From assembly GCF_018918265.1 (NCBI RefSeq), contig NZ_JAHLQC010000007.1, positions 62,001 to 126,000 of the forward strand: a stretch of 64,000 bases of DNA, in the 5' to 3' direction. The translations under genes and the position numbers were made by a program. The stretch comes from Falcatimonas sp. MSJ-15 (GTDB taxonomy: Bacteria > Bacillota > Clostridia > Lachnospirales > Lachnospiraceae). Position 1 is the first letter of the stretch. Each line of letters opens with the position of its first letter. The notes below the pieces were generated by a model. That model made no database searches. It was not told where the DNA came from and saw only the letters and a list, made by a program, of their open reading frames with translations. Positions 51,029-60,008 of this stretch are shown here, piece by piece.

Positions 51029-51070
51029 AACAGGATTGAGGGAAGATGGATTGATGTAATTTATTGATTG

Positions 51071-51100
51071 AAAGCACTGTCAAATGACGGTGCTTTTTTC
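51071..51100 (+). terminator. Intrinsic terminator inside the late operon
   Basis: AAGCACTGTC / GACGGTGCTT stem (one G-T pair), AAAT loop, six T residues. Confidence 0.9.
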
Positions 51101-51181
51101 GTACCCTAACAAAGTCATCAATGAATTGATTTTCATTGCTATATGACGATTATATGAGGTCAGAAAGGAAGTGTAAACACT

Positions 51182-51481
51182 ATGAAGAAGTTATTTATTA
51201 GTCAGCCAATGAAAGATAAGACTAACGAACAGATTCTTGCAGAAAGAGAAAAGGCAATTCGGGTAGCAAAGGAACGTGTTGCCGATGATGTGGAAGTCAT
51301 TGATTCATTTTTCAAGGATGCACCACATGATGCAAGACCACTTTGGTTTCTTGGCAAGTCACTTGAACTTTTATCAACCGCAGATGTCGCATACTTTGCA
51401 GAAGGTTGGGATAAGTACAGGGGTTGCAAGATAGAACACACTTGTGCAGTGGAATATGGTATTGACTGCATAGAAGCATAG
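51182..51481 (+). CDS. Nucleoside 2-deoxyribosyltransferase-like protein
   Basis: Protein of 99 residues. Segments LFISQPMKDKT, SLELLSTADVAYFAEGW and GCKIEHTCAVEYGI (with the usual catalytic Glu) match the Rossmann-like NDT fold (DUF4406-like phage proteins). Members swap or hydrolyse bases of nucleosides; here the substrate is unknown. It stands between two terminators with its own AGAAAGGAAG site, as a separate gene cassette in the late operon. Confidence 0.75.
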   Translation: MKKLFISQPMKDKTNEQILAEREKAIRVAKERVADDVEVIDSFFKDAPHDARPLWFLGKSLELLSTADVAYFAEGWDKYRGCKIEHTCAVEYGIDCIEA

Positions 51482-51503
51482 AAAGACGGTGGTCTTTTTT
51501 TTT
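51481..51503 (+). terminator. Intrinsic terminator inside the late operon
   Basis: AAAGAC / GTCTTT stem with a 4-nt loop and a nine-T tail at the end of the NDT-like gene. Confidence 0.8.
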
Positions 51504-51522
51504 ATACCAGGAGTTGATAAAC

Positions 51523-51765
51523 TTGGGATTGTACATCAGAAAGTCACAACAAAAAGATGAGTGGATTCTTTATAATCCTGATTCTTTTGAAACTTGTCAT
51601 ACTCATTGCAGACACAAACGTGTTGCAGTCAAAATTAAATATCTTGTAGAACATCATATAGTGCCACAGAGCCACGATATACGATTTGTCGACAGTTGTA
51701 TAAGGGTGACTAAAAATAAACGCTATTTGAGTGAATTACGAGCATACAGAGACACTTTGATTTAA
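51523..51765 (+). CDS. Small phage protein, unknown
   Basis: Protein of 80 residues. The TTG start at 51523 lies nine bases after AGGAG; the frame opens at 51514. It has a Cys/His group (CHTHCRHKRV) and basic ends, suggesting a small metal- or nucleic-acid-binding protein. Similar short proteins occur in other Clostridia phages, as I recall. The 3' end of the gene overlaps a terminator. Confidence 0.65.
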   Translation: MGLYIRKSQQKDEWILYNPDSFETCHTHCRHKRVAVKIKYLVEHHIVPQSHDIRFVDSCIRVTKNKRYLSELRAYRDTLI

Positions 51766-51779
51766 TAAGTGTCTTTTTT
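51750..51779 (+). terminator. Intrinsic terminator inside the late operon
   Basis: AGACACTT / AAGTGTCT stem, 9-nt loop, six T residues; the 5' arm lies in the end of the preceding gene. Confidence 0.85.
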
Positions 51780-51871
51780 ATTGTCCGATGGCATGTGATG
51801 ACGATTAAAAGCATCTGTCAGAAATTAAAGTCGGTGAGACATTTAAAATCACAATAAGGGAGAGATTATAT

Positions 51872-52540
51872 ATGGATTTTTTAAAAGAATTACTTGGTGA
51901 TGAGCTATTTGCAACAGTTCAGAAAAAGATTGAGGAACATAATGCAGATGAGAAAAATAAAGACAATCAGATAAAGATTGGAAATCTCGGACGTGGTGAT
52001 TATGTAGCGCGTGGTAAGTTTTTAACAGAAACAGAAAAACTTAATAACATGATTGCAAATAAAGACCTTGAAATTGGTGAAGCAAATAAACTGATTACCA
52101 CGTTAAAATCAGCAACTAAGGACAATGAGAGTTTACAGGGTAAAATCAGTGACTATGAGAAACAAGTCAGCGATTTACAGACTCAGCTTGAAGATGTCAA
52201 ATTGAAAGCTGCATTAAAGGTTGCACTTATGGCTGAAAAAGCGGTTGATGTTGATTATCTCACATACAAGCTGAAAGAAAAAGGTGAACCACTTAAACTC
52301 GATGAAAATGGACATATTGAGAACTGGAGTGATAAAGCACAGGCATTAAAAATACAGTTTCCAAGTATGTTTGAAAGTATGTCATCGGACGGACTGCAGG
52401 TCCTTGGTGATAATCGACTTCCTGATGCAAACACCAAAAAATCATTAACAAGACAGGAACTATTAAACAAACCATACGCAGAACGCATGAAGATATTCAG
52501 TGAAACACCTGATGTTTACAATGCGGCGATGCATAATTAG
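51872..52540 (+). CDS. Capsid scaffold protein (GP20 type)
   Basis: Protein of 222 residues. Central coiled coil (about 50-120: LTETEKLNNMIANKDLEIGE, DNESLQGKISDYEKQVSDLQTQLEDVKLKAALKVALM) and a C-terminal capsid-interacting helix (KSLTRQELLNKPYAERMKIF). This is the pattern of phage minor structural GP20/scaffold proteins, which guide head assembly and then leave. Located just before the major capsid gene. Start behind AGGGAGAG. Confidence 0.85.
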   Translation: MDFLKELLGDELFATVQKKIEEHNADEKNKDNQIKIGNLGRGDYVARGKFLTETEKLNNMIANKDLEIGEANKLITTLKSATKDNESLQGKISDYEKQVSDLQTQLEDVKLKAALKVALMAEKAVDVDYLTYKLKEKGEPLKLDENGHIENWSDKAQALKIQFPSMFESMSSDGLQVLGDNRLPDANTKKSLTRQELLNKPYAERMKIFSETPDVYNAAMHN

Positions 52541-52552
52541 GAGGTAAAAGTT

Positions 52553-53569
52553 ATGGGATTTACAAAAATATCAGATGTTATTAATCCAGAAGTTATGGGA
52601 GATATGATTGAAGCAAAAATTAATGCTTTAGCAAAACTCACACCATACGCAAAAGTAGATACAACACTTGTCGGTGTAGCTGGCGATACAAAGACAGTAC
52701 CATCATGGAATTACATTGGTGATGCAGAAGATTTTGACCCTGAATCAGGTGAAGAAGTCGCAACAGCAAAACTTACAGCAACATCAGCAACATTTAAAAT
52801 TAAATGTGCGATAAAGTCAGTCGGCATCTCACAGACAGCAATTAACAGCGGCCTTGGTAATCCGGTAGGACAGGCAGAGACACAGCTTGCAAAATCAATC
52901 ATAGGTAAAGTGGATAATGATTTATTAGATGCAGCATATACAGCAAAAAATGTATATGTAGGTGATTCGCTTGCAAAAATCGGTTACGATGGAATTGTTG
53001 ATGCATGTGCAAAATTTGAAGATGAAGAAGATGGAATTGAAAAAGTGATGTTTATCAATCCATTACAGGAATCATCATTACTTAAAGAGGATAATTTTAA
53101 GTCAGCAGATAAGTTTGACAAATCTGTAATAGTTAAAGGCTCAATCGGTAAGATTGGTTCATGCTGGGTTAAGAAGTCAAAGAAAGTCAAATTAATTCAA
53201 TATGAAGCAAACGCAGGCGGTTCAATTACAATTGTTGAAGATGGTACAGATGAAACAGCAACAGCAAGGCATTTATCAACAGTACAGTCATATTGTCAGG
53301 CAGTATTAAAAGTCGGTGATAAGGTTAATAGTGTGACTGCTGCTAATCAGTATTATTTAAATCCAATTATTAAGATTGAACCTGATTCAGCTGAGACAGA
53401 TTATACAGAGGATGAACTTCCAGCATTAACAATTTACTTAAAGAAAGATGTACAGGTTGATCACGAGTGGTTCCCTAAGAAACAGCGTCACGATGTGACA
53501 GCATCAAAATATTATGGTACTGCATTAACCAATGCCGCAAAAGTTGTACTTGCAAAATTTAAAAAATAA
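52553..53569 (+). CDS. Major capsid protein
   Basis: Protein of 338 residues that builds the head shell, probably of the HK97 fold (N4 gp56-like group). Features: MGFTKISDVINPEVMGDMIEAKINALAKLTPYA, TLVGVAGDTKTVPSWNYIGDA, and late VHEWFPKKQRHDV-like segments. Located right after scaffold and before connector genes. AGGAGGTAAAAGTT gives very strong initiation, as expected for the most abundant late protein. Confidence 0.9.
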   Translation: MGFTKISDVINPEVMGDMIEAKINALAKLTPYAKVDTTLVGVAGDTKTVPSWNYIGDAEDFDPESGEEVATAKLTATSATFKIKCAIKSVGISQTAINSGLGNPVGQAETQLAKSIIGKVDNDLLDAAYTAKNVYVGDSLAKIGYDGIVDACAKFEDEEDGIEKVMFINPLQESSLLKEDNFKSADKFDKSVIVKGSIGKIGSCWVKKSKKVKLIQYEANAGGSITIVEDGTDETATARHLSTVQSYCQAVLKVGDKVNSVTAANQYYLNPIIKIEPDSAETDYTEDELPALTIYLKKDVQVDHEWFPKKQRHDVTASKYYGTALTNAAKVVLAKFKK

Positions 53570-53589
53570 TTGAAAGGGTGTGAACTGTT

Positions 53590-54120
53590 ATGATAATGTC
53601 AGTTGCTGAACTTAAACAGTTCATCACTACAGATAAAACAGATTCAGAATTAGAGGGTCTTTTACAGGCCCTCGAGCTGATGATAAGAAGTTATACAAAT
53701 AATAACTTCCAACAGCGAACATATAGAATTGTATGTAATATACGCAATGGAGTTATTGATGGTATAACTCAGTTGTTTAAGACAGGAGATACCGTTGAAG
53801 TCTCAAATAGCGCATATAATAATGGTATCTATACAATTAACCATATAGATACAGAAAACGTCTGTATGAGCCTAAATGACCCCTTAATCGATGAGTTACA
53901 GATAACATTAACCAAAATTAAATATCCCGCTGATGTGAAAATGGGAGTTGTAAATCTAATCAAATGGGATATAGATAAACGTTCAAAGGTTGGGGTGCAG
54001 TCTGAGACATTAAGCAGACATTCAGTAACATATTTCAATATGGACGGTGATAATTCTGTTATGGGTTATCCAAAGTCATTACTTGGCTTTTTAAAGCCTT
54101 ATATCAAAGCAAGGTTTTAA
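53590..54120 (+). CDS. Head-tail connector protein (gp15-like)
   Basis: Protein of 176 residues. The N-terminal helical core resembles phage connector proteins: SVAELKQFITTDKTDSELEGLLQALELMIRSYTNNNF. The C-terminal half ends with KSLLGFLKPYIKARF. Extra 60 residues in the middle (about 45-110) form a beta insertion that is uncommon. The start may be ATG 53590 or ATG 53596 behind AAAGGGTG. Confidence 0.82.
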   Translation: MIMSVAELKQFITTDKTDSELEGLLQALELMIRSYTNNNFQQRTYRIVCNIRNGVIDGITQLFKTGDTVEVSNSAYNNGIYTINHIDTENVCMSLNDPLIDELQITLTKIKYPADVKMGVVNLIKWDIDKRSKVGVQSETLSRHSVTYFNMDGDNSVMGYPKSLLGFLKPYIKARF

Positions 54121-54142
54121 TATGAGAGGTGGAAGATGGAAG

Positions 54143-54487
54143 ATGATTGATGGTAATACAATAGCACAGATACAGAGGAAGAAAGTCACAACAGGTATTA
54201 TAGGTGAACAGATTACTGAATGGGAGAATGTTGATACAATAAGTGGTTATCTTGACTTGGCAACAGGTAACAGTAAATATACAGAGCAGAATGTCAAAAC
54301 ACAGGAGTCAACACATATATTCATTGCAGAGTATAAACACATAAACATTACAGCACAGGACGGAAGACTTGTTATAAACAATCAGCCGTATGACATAATG
54401 TATATTGATGACGTTATGGGACTGCATCAGCATTATGAGATATATCTTAAATATGTGGATGGTGATAAGAATGTCAGTGATGTTTAA
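54143..54487 (+). CDS. Head closure protein (gp16-like)
   Basis: Protein of 114 residues from ATG 54143, ten bases after GAGGTGG; ATG 54122 is the alternative. Beta-barrel pattern (TIAQIQRKKVTTGIIGEQITEWENVD... GYLDLATGNSKYTEQNVKTQESTHIFI, NQPYDIMYIDDVMG) matches head-closure/head-tail adaptor proteins that plug the portal channel. Its end overlaps the next gene by 17 bp. Confidence 0.8.
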   Translation: MIDGNTIAQIQRKKVTTGIIGEQITEWENVDTISGYLDLATGNSKYTEQNVKTQESTHIFIAEYKHINITAQDGRLVINNQPYDIMYIDDVMGLHQHYEIYLKYVDGDKNVSDV

Positions 54488-54884
54488 AAATAATACCATG
54501 AATGTTAAAAATGCACTCAATGAGAAAGCTATAGCATATCTGTATGAAGCATCAGGAGAACTGCTACATGAAGTACAGGCAAATACAAGAGTTGACACAG
54601 GACAGTTAAAAGGATCATGGAGATATAAAGTCAATGAAGGTGACCTTGAATCAGTAATAGGTTCCCCACTTGAAAATGCAATCTGGGAGGAATTTGGTAC
54701 AGGTGAGTATGCTGTAGGCGGTAATGGCCGTAAAGGCGGTTGGTTCTATGTGGATGCTAAAGGTAAAGGACATTTTACAAGAGGTAAAAAGCCACAGCAT
54801 GGATTTAAAAATGCTTTTGACAGTATAAAAGATGTACTTATCAGACGTGCTGAGAGTATCCTTGGGGAGATGGGAGAGGAATGA
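54471..54884 (+). CDS. HK97 gp10-like tail completion protein
   Basis: Protein of 137 residues. The start at 54471 follows GATGGTGATAAGA and overlaps the previous gene. Family features: EVQANTRVDTGQLKGSWRYKV, ENAIWEEFGTGEYA and HGFKNAFDSIKDVL. gp10-type proteins join tail and head. Confidence 0.87.
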   Translation: MSVMFKNNTMNVKNALNEKAIAYLYEASGELLHEVQANTRVDTGQLKGSWRYKVNEGDLESVIGSPLENAIWEEFGTGEYAVGGNGRKGGWFYVDAKGKGHFTRGKKPQHGFKNAFDSIKDVLIRRAESILGEMGEE

Positions 54885-55249
54885 CAACAGAGGTATTAAG
54901 CTATATTGATAGCAGATTAAAACAACTTAATATAAATTATGCGTTTATGCGTCATGAAAATCATCCGGGTTATCCATACTGTGTAGGTGAATACAGAGAA
55001 GTTGATAATAATTGTGAAGATAAATCAAGCGAGAGTGTATTTACTCTTGCTTTTTTTACGCGTAATACGTGGATTGAATTATTAACAATGAATGAACTCA
55101 TAAAAAGCAGATTTGATAATAAAATTGTTAGACTGTCAGATGGACATACAGCGGCTTTTTATTATGAGGGTCATAATCTTATTGATGATGAAGATCCAAA
55201 CCTTAAACGCATGGAATTAACAATCAGAATAAAAGAATGGAGTGAATAG
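54881..55249 (+). CDS. Minor head-tail/tail terminator-like protein
   Basis: Protein of 122 residues, coupled to the previous gene by a 4-bp ATGA overlap. The pattern (EVLSYIDSRLKQL, HPGYPYCVGEYRE, FTLAFFTRNTWIELLTMNELIKSR, LTIRIKEWSE) fits siphovirus tail-terminator proteins placed between gp10 and the tail tube. The family is likely rather than certain. Confidence 0.72.
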   Translation: MTTEVLSYIDSRLKQLNINYAFMRHENHPGYPYCVGEYREVDNNCEDKSSESVFTLAFFTRNTWIELLTMNELIKSRFDNKIVRLSDGHTAAFYYEGHNLIDDEDPNLKRMELTIRIKEWSE

Positions 55250-55250
55250 C

Positions 55251-55988
55251 ATGAGAAAATCAGGCATTAATAGTAATACACCAAATGATTTTTTACTTGG
55301 TGCAGGTGTAGTATTTAAGAATTTTAAATATGTATACTCAAAAGTGGAAGATGAGACAGCAGGAGCATTACAGATAGTTGCAGATGGTACTGTTGAAACA
55401 GATAAAACTATTCAGTTGTCAAAAGTAAAATCAGATAAATCATTTATCGGATTAGCACAGACTTACGCAAGTCCTGCCGTTGGCGACTACGTTATCGGAG
55501 CATGGACAGATGATGAAGAACATGTACTTGGAACCACGAATGGCGGTAATAAGTTGTCAATTGTGCCAGAGATTACATCTATTGAAGTCGATGGTGCAAC
55601 TGTTGAGATTAAAGGACTTAGCCAGAAAACAGGTGAGAGTGGTACACTTGAAGTCAACCTCGCTCAGCATACAGTTGAGTCACTCAAAAGAGCAATCGTT
55701 GGTAAAGAGGTTGACACACTTATCAAAGGTTATACACAGATCCAAACAAAGTCATTAATTGAATTAAGTGATTATCTTGATAATCTTGCATTTGTTGGTA
55801 CGAAAACAGATGGTACAGAGATTATTATAATCATGGAGAATGTCATCTGTTCAAGTGGTCTTGAACTTGATAACAAGAATAAAGAGACATCAGTAACAAC
55901 GGCAACATTTAAAGCTACTGCTGATTTTGCAAGTGGTGTTTATGATACTTTACCAATTTACATTTTTTATCCTAAAAAATCAGCATAA
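55251..55988 (+). CDS. Major tail tube protein
   Basis: Protein of 245 residues from ATG 55251, behind GGAGTGAATAGC. N-terminal MRKSGINSNTPNDFLLGAGVVFKNF is typical for tail tubes of this phage group. A beta-sandwich of about 100-245 includes TIQLSKVKSDKSFIGLAQ and SVTTATFKATADF near the end. Position before the chaperones and tape measure supports the call. Confidence 0.85.
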   Translation: MRKSGINSNTPNDFLLGAGVVFKNFKYVYSKVEDETAGALQIVADGTVETDKTIQLSKVKSDKSFIGLAQTYASPAVGDYVIGAWTDDEEHVLGTTNGGNKLSIVPEITSIEVDGATVEIKGLSQKTGESGTLEVNLAQHTVESLKRAIVGKEVDTLIKGYTQIQTKSLIELSDYLDNLAFVGTKTDGTEIIIIMENVICSSGLELDNKNKETSVTTATFKATADFASGVYDTLPIYIFYPKKSA

Positions 55989-56003
55989 TAAGGAGAGATG
56001 ACC

Positions 56004-56366
56004 ATGAAAGACAACGTAAAACGCGCGTATACGTTAAGAAATTTGAAAGACAGTGATTTATTCCCATTATTAAAAATAATGCGTAAAATCGGCATTAAGG
56101 ACTTAGAACAGGTATTTACTATTGACCGTACAGATAAAACAGACGAGGATGCAGGTAAACTTGTAGTCCTTGGAATAGCTGATATTGTAATTGGTAATCT
56201 GGACAGAGCAGAAACAGAGATATATGAATTTTGGTCAAATCTTAGTGGAATGACAGTTGACGAACTTAAAGACAGTGAATTTGGTACACTTCCACTTATG
56301 ATTTTTGATACATTTTCAGGAGTAAAGAATACTGATTTTTTCAAGGTGCTTTCCAAATTGCTGTAA
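56004..56366 (+). CDS. Tail assembly chaperone (gpG-like)
   Basis: Protein of 120 residues, ATG 56004 behind AAGGAG (ATG 55998 is too close to it). Helical, with LRNLKDSDLFPLLKIMRKIGIKDL at the start. It binds the tape measure protein and guides the tube during tail assembly. Near its end is a slippery heptamer that allows a longer -1 fusion with the following frame, as in lambda G/GT. Confidence 0.87.
   Translation: MKDNVKRAYTLRNLKDSDLFPLLKIMRKIGIKDLEQVFTIDRTDKTDEDAGKLVVLGIADIVIGNLDRAETEIYEFWSNLSGMTVDELKDSEFGTLPLMIFDTFSGVKNTDFFKVLSKLL
56336..56342 (+). other. -1 frameshift slippery site T TTT TTC
   Basis: In the frame GAT TTT TTC AAG the heptamer T-TTT-TTC lets the two tRNAs re-pair one base back. 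The -1 frame then reads CAA GGT GCT ... without a stop through the 56384 frame to 56686, joining the two chaperone parts into about 227 residues. Confidence 0.9.
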
Positions 56367-56383
56367 TTGGTGATTTTGAGTTC

Positions 56384-56686
56384 ATGGATTTGCTGTACAG
56401 CCGTTACAGCAATCCAATGGAACTTATGCAGATGTACATTAATGATGGACGGTTTGGAGAGTTTATTATAAAAACAATGCAGAAATGTGATGATGCAAAA
56501 ATGTGGCAGTTATATTTACATAGTCAATCTGACAAGTCATTTAATGAATGGCGTGAACTTGTAACAAATACAGTCAGTGAGAATAATACAGACAGACTTG
56601 CAATGAATGATAAACAGGTCACAAAGCAGATTGATGTCGCACATGACATATTAAAGAGATTTAATCCGGGAAGAGGTGAGACATAG
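56384..56686 (+). CDS. Tail assembly chaperone, T extension
   Basis: Open frame after the slippery site. It is made mainly as the C-terminal part of a -1 fusion entered at 56342 (residues QGAFQIAVIGDFEFMDLLYS and on), not from the internal ATG 56384, which lacks a ribosome site. The part has YSRYSNPMELMQMYINDGRFGEFI. The final bases TAG overlap the GTG of the tape measure gene. Confidence 0.87.
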   Translation: MDLLYSRYSNPMELMQMYINDGRFGEFIIKTMQKCDDAKMWQLYLHSQSDKSFNEWRELVTNTVSENNTDRLAMNDKQVTKQIDVAHDILKRFNPGRGET

Positions 56687-59187
56687 TGGAACTGTTTAAA
56701 CTATTAGGACGTATAGTTGTGGATAACGAAGATGCAAACAAAGCATTGAAGCAGACATCAGATACAGCAGAGGAGACACACAGTAAGTTTTCAGGTGCAA
56801 TGAGTAAGATTGGTTCGACTGCTAAAATAGCAGGTGCTACAGTGATAGCAGGAATCGGTTCAGCAGTTACAGCAGTAGCAGGCCTTGGTAAAGCAGCAAT
56901 CAGTAGTTATGCAGATTATGAACAGTTGTGTGGTGGTGTTGAGACGTTATTCGGTGCAGGTGGTCAGTCTATTGAAGAATATGCAGAATCAGTCGGTAGG
57001 TCAGTTGATGAAGCAAGAGATGATTATAACAGACTCATGTCTGCACAGGATAAAGTATTTGGATATGCAAAAACAGCATACAAAGACGCTGGAATGTCAG
57101 CGAATGAGTATATGGAGACTGTAACAGGCTTTGCAGCATCTCTTGTTGCATCATTAGGTGGAGATACTGAAGCTGCAGCAGAAAAAGCGAATATGGCACT
57201 CGTAGATATGTCTGATAATGCCAATAAGATGGGTTCAGACATGGAATCAATTAAAAATGCTTATGGTGGTTTTGCAAAACAAAACTACACCATGTTAGAT
57301 AATTTGAAACTCGGTTATGGCGGTACAAAAGAAGAAATGGAACGATTACTCGCTGATGCTGAGAAGTTATCAGGAATTAAATATGATGTATCATCTTATG
57401 CTGATATAGTTGATGCAATTCACGTGGTACAGACTGAAATGGGTATAACAGGCACAACTGCAAAGGAAGCAGCATCAACAATCAGTGGTTCAATTGGTAT
57501 GATGAAATCATCATGGCAGAACTTACTTACAGGTTTTGCAGACGGCAATCAGGACATGACGGAATTAATTGCTGAATTATGGAATAGTATACAGGCTGTA
57601 GCTGATAATGTATTACCAAGGATACAGGAGACAATGGCAGGTATCAGTAGATTTATAGTCAGAGCTGTACCAATGTTATTAAAAAAGATTCCACCTATGT
57701 TAGGACAGATATTACCACAGATGTTAAGTGCGTCAATGACTCTATTACAGACGGTTATTAAGACTCTTATTGAAGCATTACCATCGTTGTTATCAGAGTT
57801 AAGTGGTGCGATAACATCGGTTATAAATAATGCAGTATCAAATGTAAGTGGTGCGCTCGGTGGTGTATTTAGTAGCAGTTTTACATCATATCTATCATAT
57901 TTTCAGATGGCTTTTGGTAATCTGTCAGAGATGCTTATGCAGTCTGTAATACCGATGTTTACAGCTCAGTTTGAAGGACTCAAGACAATATTTGCTGATG
58001 TTTATAATGCAATGCTACCGGTCATAGAGATGATTGGTATGCTTACAGGTGACATTGTATTAAATGCGATAGAATTTACATCAAGTGTAGTAATACCAGT
58101 GATAACAGATGTTGTTACTGCATTTACACAGATAGCTAATACAATAATAACTGCAGTCACACCAGCGATAACACAGATATGCGATGCATTTAATACTTTG
58201 CAAAGTATAATCAATGAAGCAATATCAGATTACATTATTCCAACTCTGCAGATGTTCATTGATATGATTGAGCAATTATGGGTTGAAAATCAAGATAAAA
58301 TTACAGCTGTAGGTGAATTATTCAAGACAGTATTTAATGACATTGCAATAGTGGTACAGTGGTTTGTAGGAGTTGTTGAGCAATATATTTATCCATTATT
58401 TATAAACCTTGTTAACTGGACTCAGGAGAACATGAGTCAGATAAAAACCGTATTTCAATCTGTATTTGATATAATCGGTGGAATAGTGAATACATTTACA
58501 GCAATGTTTAAAGGCGACTGGAGTGGAATGTGGGAAGGTATTAAACAGATTATGAGTGGAGCTGTCGGAGTAATTAAAAATCTGTTTATATTATTAAATG
58601 ATTTCTTCCAAAGCATATGGAATAGAATAATTTCAATGATGAGCAGTGCAGTTAACAGAGTTAAGGATACCCTTGTTAATACATTTACAACAATCAAGAA
58701 TAAAGTAACAGAAATATTCAAAGGAATGTGGGATGGAATCAAGAGTGTGCTTAATTCAATTATTGGTGGTGTTGAGGGTATGGTCAATGGAGTTATCAGA
58801 GGTATTAATAAACTAATTGACGGACTTAATACAGTAGTTGAGGGTACAGGCGATTTACTTGGTCTTGACTGGTCTGTTAAGACACTGGATACTGTTTCGT
58901 TACCACGTCTCGAAAAGGGTGGTATACTCGAAAAAGGACAGGTTGGTTTACTTGAAGGTAACGGTGCTGAGGCAGTTGTACCACTTGAAAATAATAAAAA
59001 GTGGATTAAAGCAGTTGCAGACAGTATGAGAGAAGAAAATAGTACTTTATCAGATAAGATGGCTGAAAAAATGATTGATTTATTACAGCAGCTTGTTGAC
59101 AGTAATTCAGAACTATATGACAATATAGCATCGTTAAAATTTGAAGTTGGACACAGAGAATTTGCAAGGTTGGTGAGAAGTGTATGA
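56686..59187 (+). CDS. Tail tape measure protein
   Basis: Protein of 833 residues that sets tail length (roughly 125 nm at 0.15 nm per residue) and marks a long-tailed siphovirus. N-terminal helices (LGRIVVDNEDANKALKQT), a glycine/alanine hydrophobic stretch (AGATVIAGIGSAVTAVAG), several membrane-like helices (about 320-560) and C-terminal VPLENNKKW.. near the end. GTG start within the chaperone stop (TAGTG). Confidence 0.95.
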   Translation: MELFKLLGRIVVDNEDANKALKQTSDTAEETHSKFSGAMSKIGSTAKIAGATVIAGIGSAVTAVAGLGKAAISSYADYEQLCGGVETLFGAGGQSIEEYAESVGRSVDEARDDYNRLMSAQDKVFGYAKTAYKDAGMSANEYMETVTGFAASLVASLGGDTEAAAEKANMALVDMSDNANKMGSDMESIKNAYGGFAKQNYTMLDNLKLGYGGTKEEMERLLADAEKLSGIKYDVSSYADIVDAIHVVQTEMGITGTTAKEAASTISGSIGMMKSSWQNLLTGFADGNQDMTELIAELWNSIQAVADNVLPRIQETMAGISRFIVRAVPMLLKKIPPMLGQILPQMLSASMTLLQTVIKTLIEALPSLLSELSGAITSVINNAVSNVSGALGGVFSSSFTSYLSYFQMAFGNLSEMLMQSVIPMFTAQFEGLKTIFADVYNAMLPVIEMIGMLTGDIVLNAIEFTSSVVIPVITDVVTAFTQIANTIITAVTPAITQICDAFNTLQSIINEAISDYIIPTLQMFIDMIEQLWVENQDKITAVGELFKTVFNDIAIVVQWFVGVVEQYIYPLFINLVNWTQENMSQIKTVFQSVFDIIGGIVNTFTAMFKGDWSGMWEGIKQIMSGAVGVIKNLFILLNDFFQSIWNRIISMMSSAVNRVKDTLVNTFTTIKNKVTEIFKGMWDGIKSVLNSIIGGVEGMVNGVIRGINKLIDGLNTVVEGTGDLLGLDWSVKTLDTVSLPRLEKGGILEKGQVGLLEGNGAEAVVPLENNKKWIKAVADSMREENSTLSDKMAEKMIDLLQQLVDSNSELYDNIASLKFEVGHREFARLVRSV

Positions 59188-60008
59188 TAGAGCAGATAGA
59201 ATATATTAATCACTTAGGTGAAAAACTGAATTTTGGTAAAAATGGACTATATGCTCAGTCGAATGATTTACATGATTTTGCATATGAGCTTGTCAGCTAT
59301 AATAATAAAATTAGTCGTTTCAAAAAAGGTATCGTGAGTAAGTCATTACCTGTGATTGTGTTTGCCGACTCTGATAATGAAGCTACAATGATAAAAAATA
59401 AACTGTATGAAGTGGCAGAAAAAGATATTCTGTCATTACAGGCAGGTAAATTATACATTAATGGATATTATTTAAAATGTTATATTACTGCAAGTAAGAA
59501 AACAGAATATCTTAAGGATAAGAAATATCTGACAGCTACACTCACAATACAGACAGATGAGCCAAATTGGATAAAAGAAACAACATATACATATGTTGAC
59601 GAGTCACACAGAGTTAATGAACCAGGGTATAATTTAGATTTCAATAATGATTTTCCATATGACTATACTTGTATTAACAGTGCAGTAACAAATTACAATT
59701 TTTCTGAATGTGATTTTAGGTTAAAAATCTTCGGACCTGTGACAGATCCGGAGATTAAAATTGCAGGTCATAGGTATAAAGTCACATGTACACTCAGAGC
59801 AACGGAACATCTGATTATAGACAGTCTCAATAAAACAATAATTAAATATGACAGACAAGGTAACACCACTAATCTGTTTAATAACAGAGATAAAGAAAGT
59901 TATATATTTGAAAAAATAATGTCAGGCGGTAATGCTATTACCTGGTCTGAAGCTTTTAAATTTGAATTAACGCTTTTAGAAAAGCGAGGTGAACCACTGT
60001 GGATCTGA
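59184..60008 (+). CDS. Distal tail protein (Dit)
   Basis: Protein of 274 residues, starting by a 4-bp ATGA overlap with the tape measure gene. The N-terminal beta ring domain (IEYINHLGEKLNFGKNGLYAQSNDLHDFAYELVSY) and the later galectin-like half (about 150-274) are characteristic. Dit forms the hub between tail tube and baseplate. Confidence 0.87.
   Translation: MIEQIEYINHLGEKLNFGKNGLYAQSNDLHDFAYELVSYNNKISRFKKGIVSKSLPVIVFADSDNEATMIKNKLYEVAEKDILSLQAGKLYINGYYLKCYITASKKTEYLKDKKYLTATLTIQTDEPNWIKETTYTYVDESHRVNEPGYNLDFNNDFPYDYTCINSAVTNYNFSECDFRLKIFGPVTDPEIKIAGHRYKVTCTLRATEHLIIDSLNKTIIKYDRQGNTTNLFNNRDKESYIFEKIMSGGNAITWSEAFKFELTLLEKRGEPLWI

Noticed and set aside
56384..56686. Independent gene starting at ATG 56384
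   Set aside because: No ribosome site; the upstream -1 frame is open back to the T TTT TTC heptamer, so it is better read as a frameshift extension.
58455..59213. 252-codon frame on the minus strand of the tape measure gene
   Set aside because: Ser/Pro/Leu-rich mirror of a helical gene, with no ribosome site; the plus-strand tape measure is fully supported.
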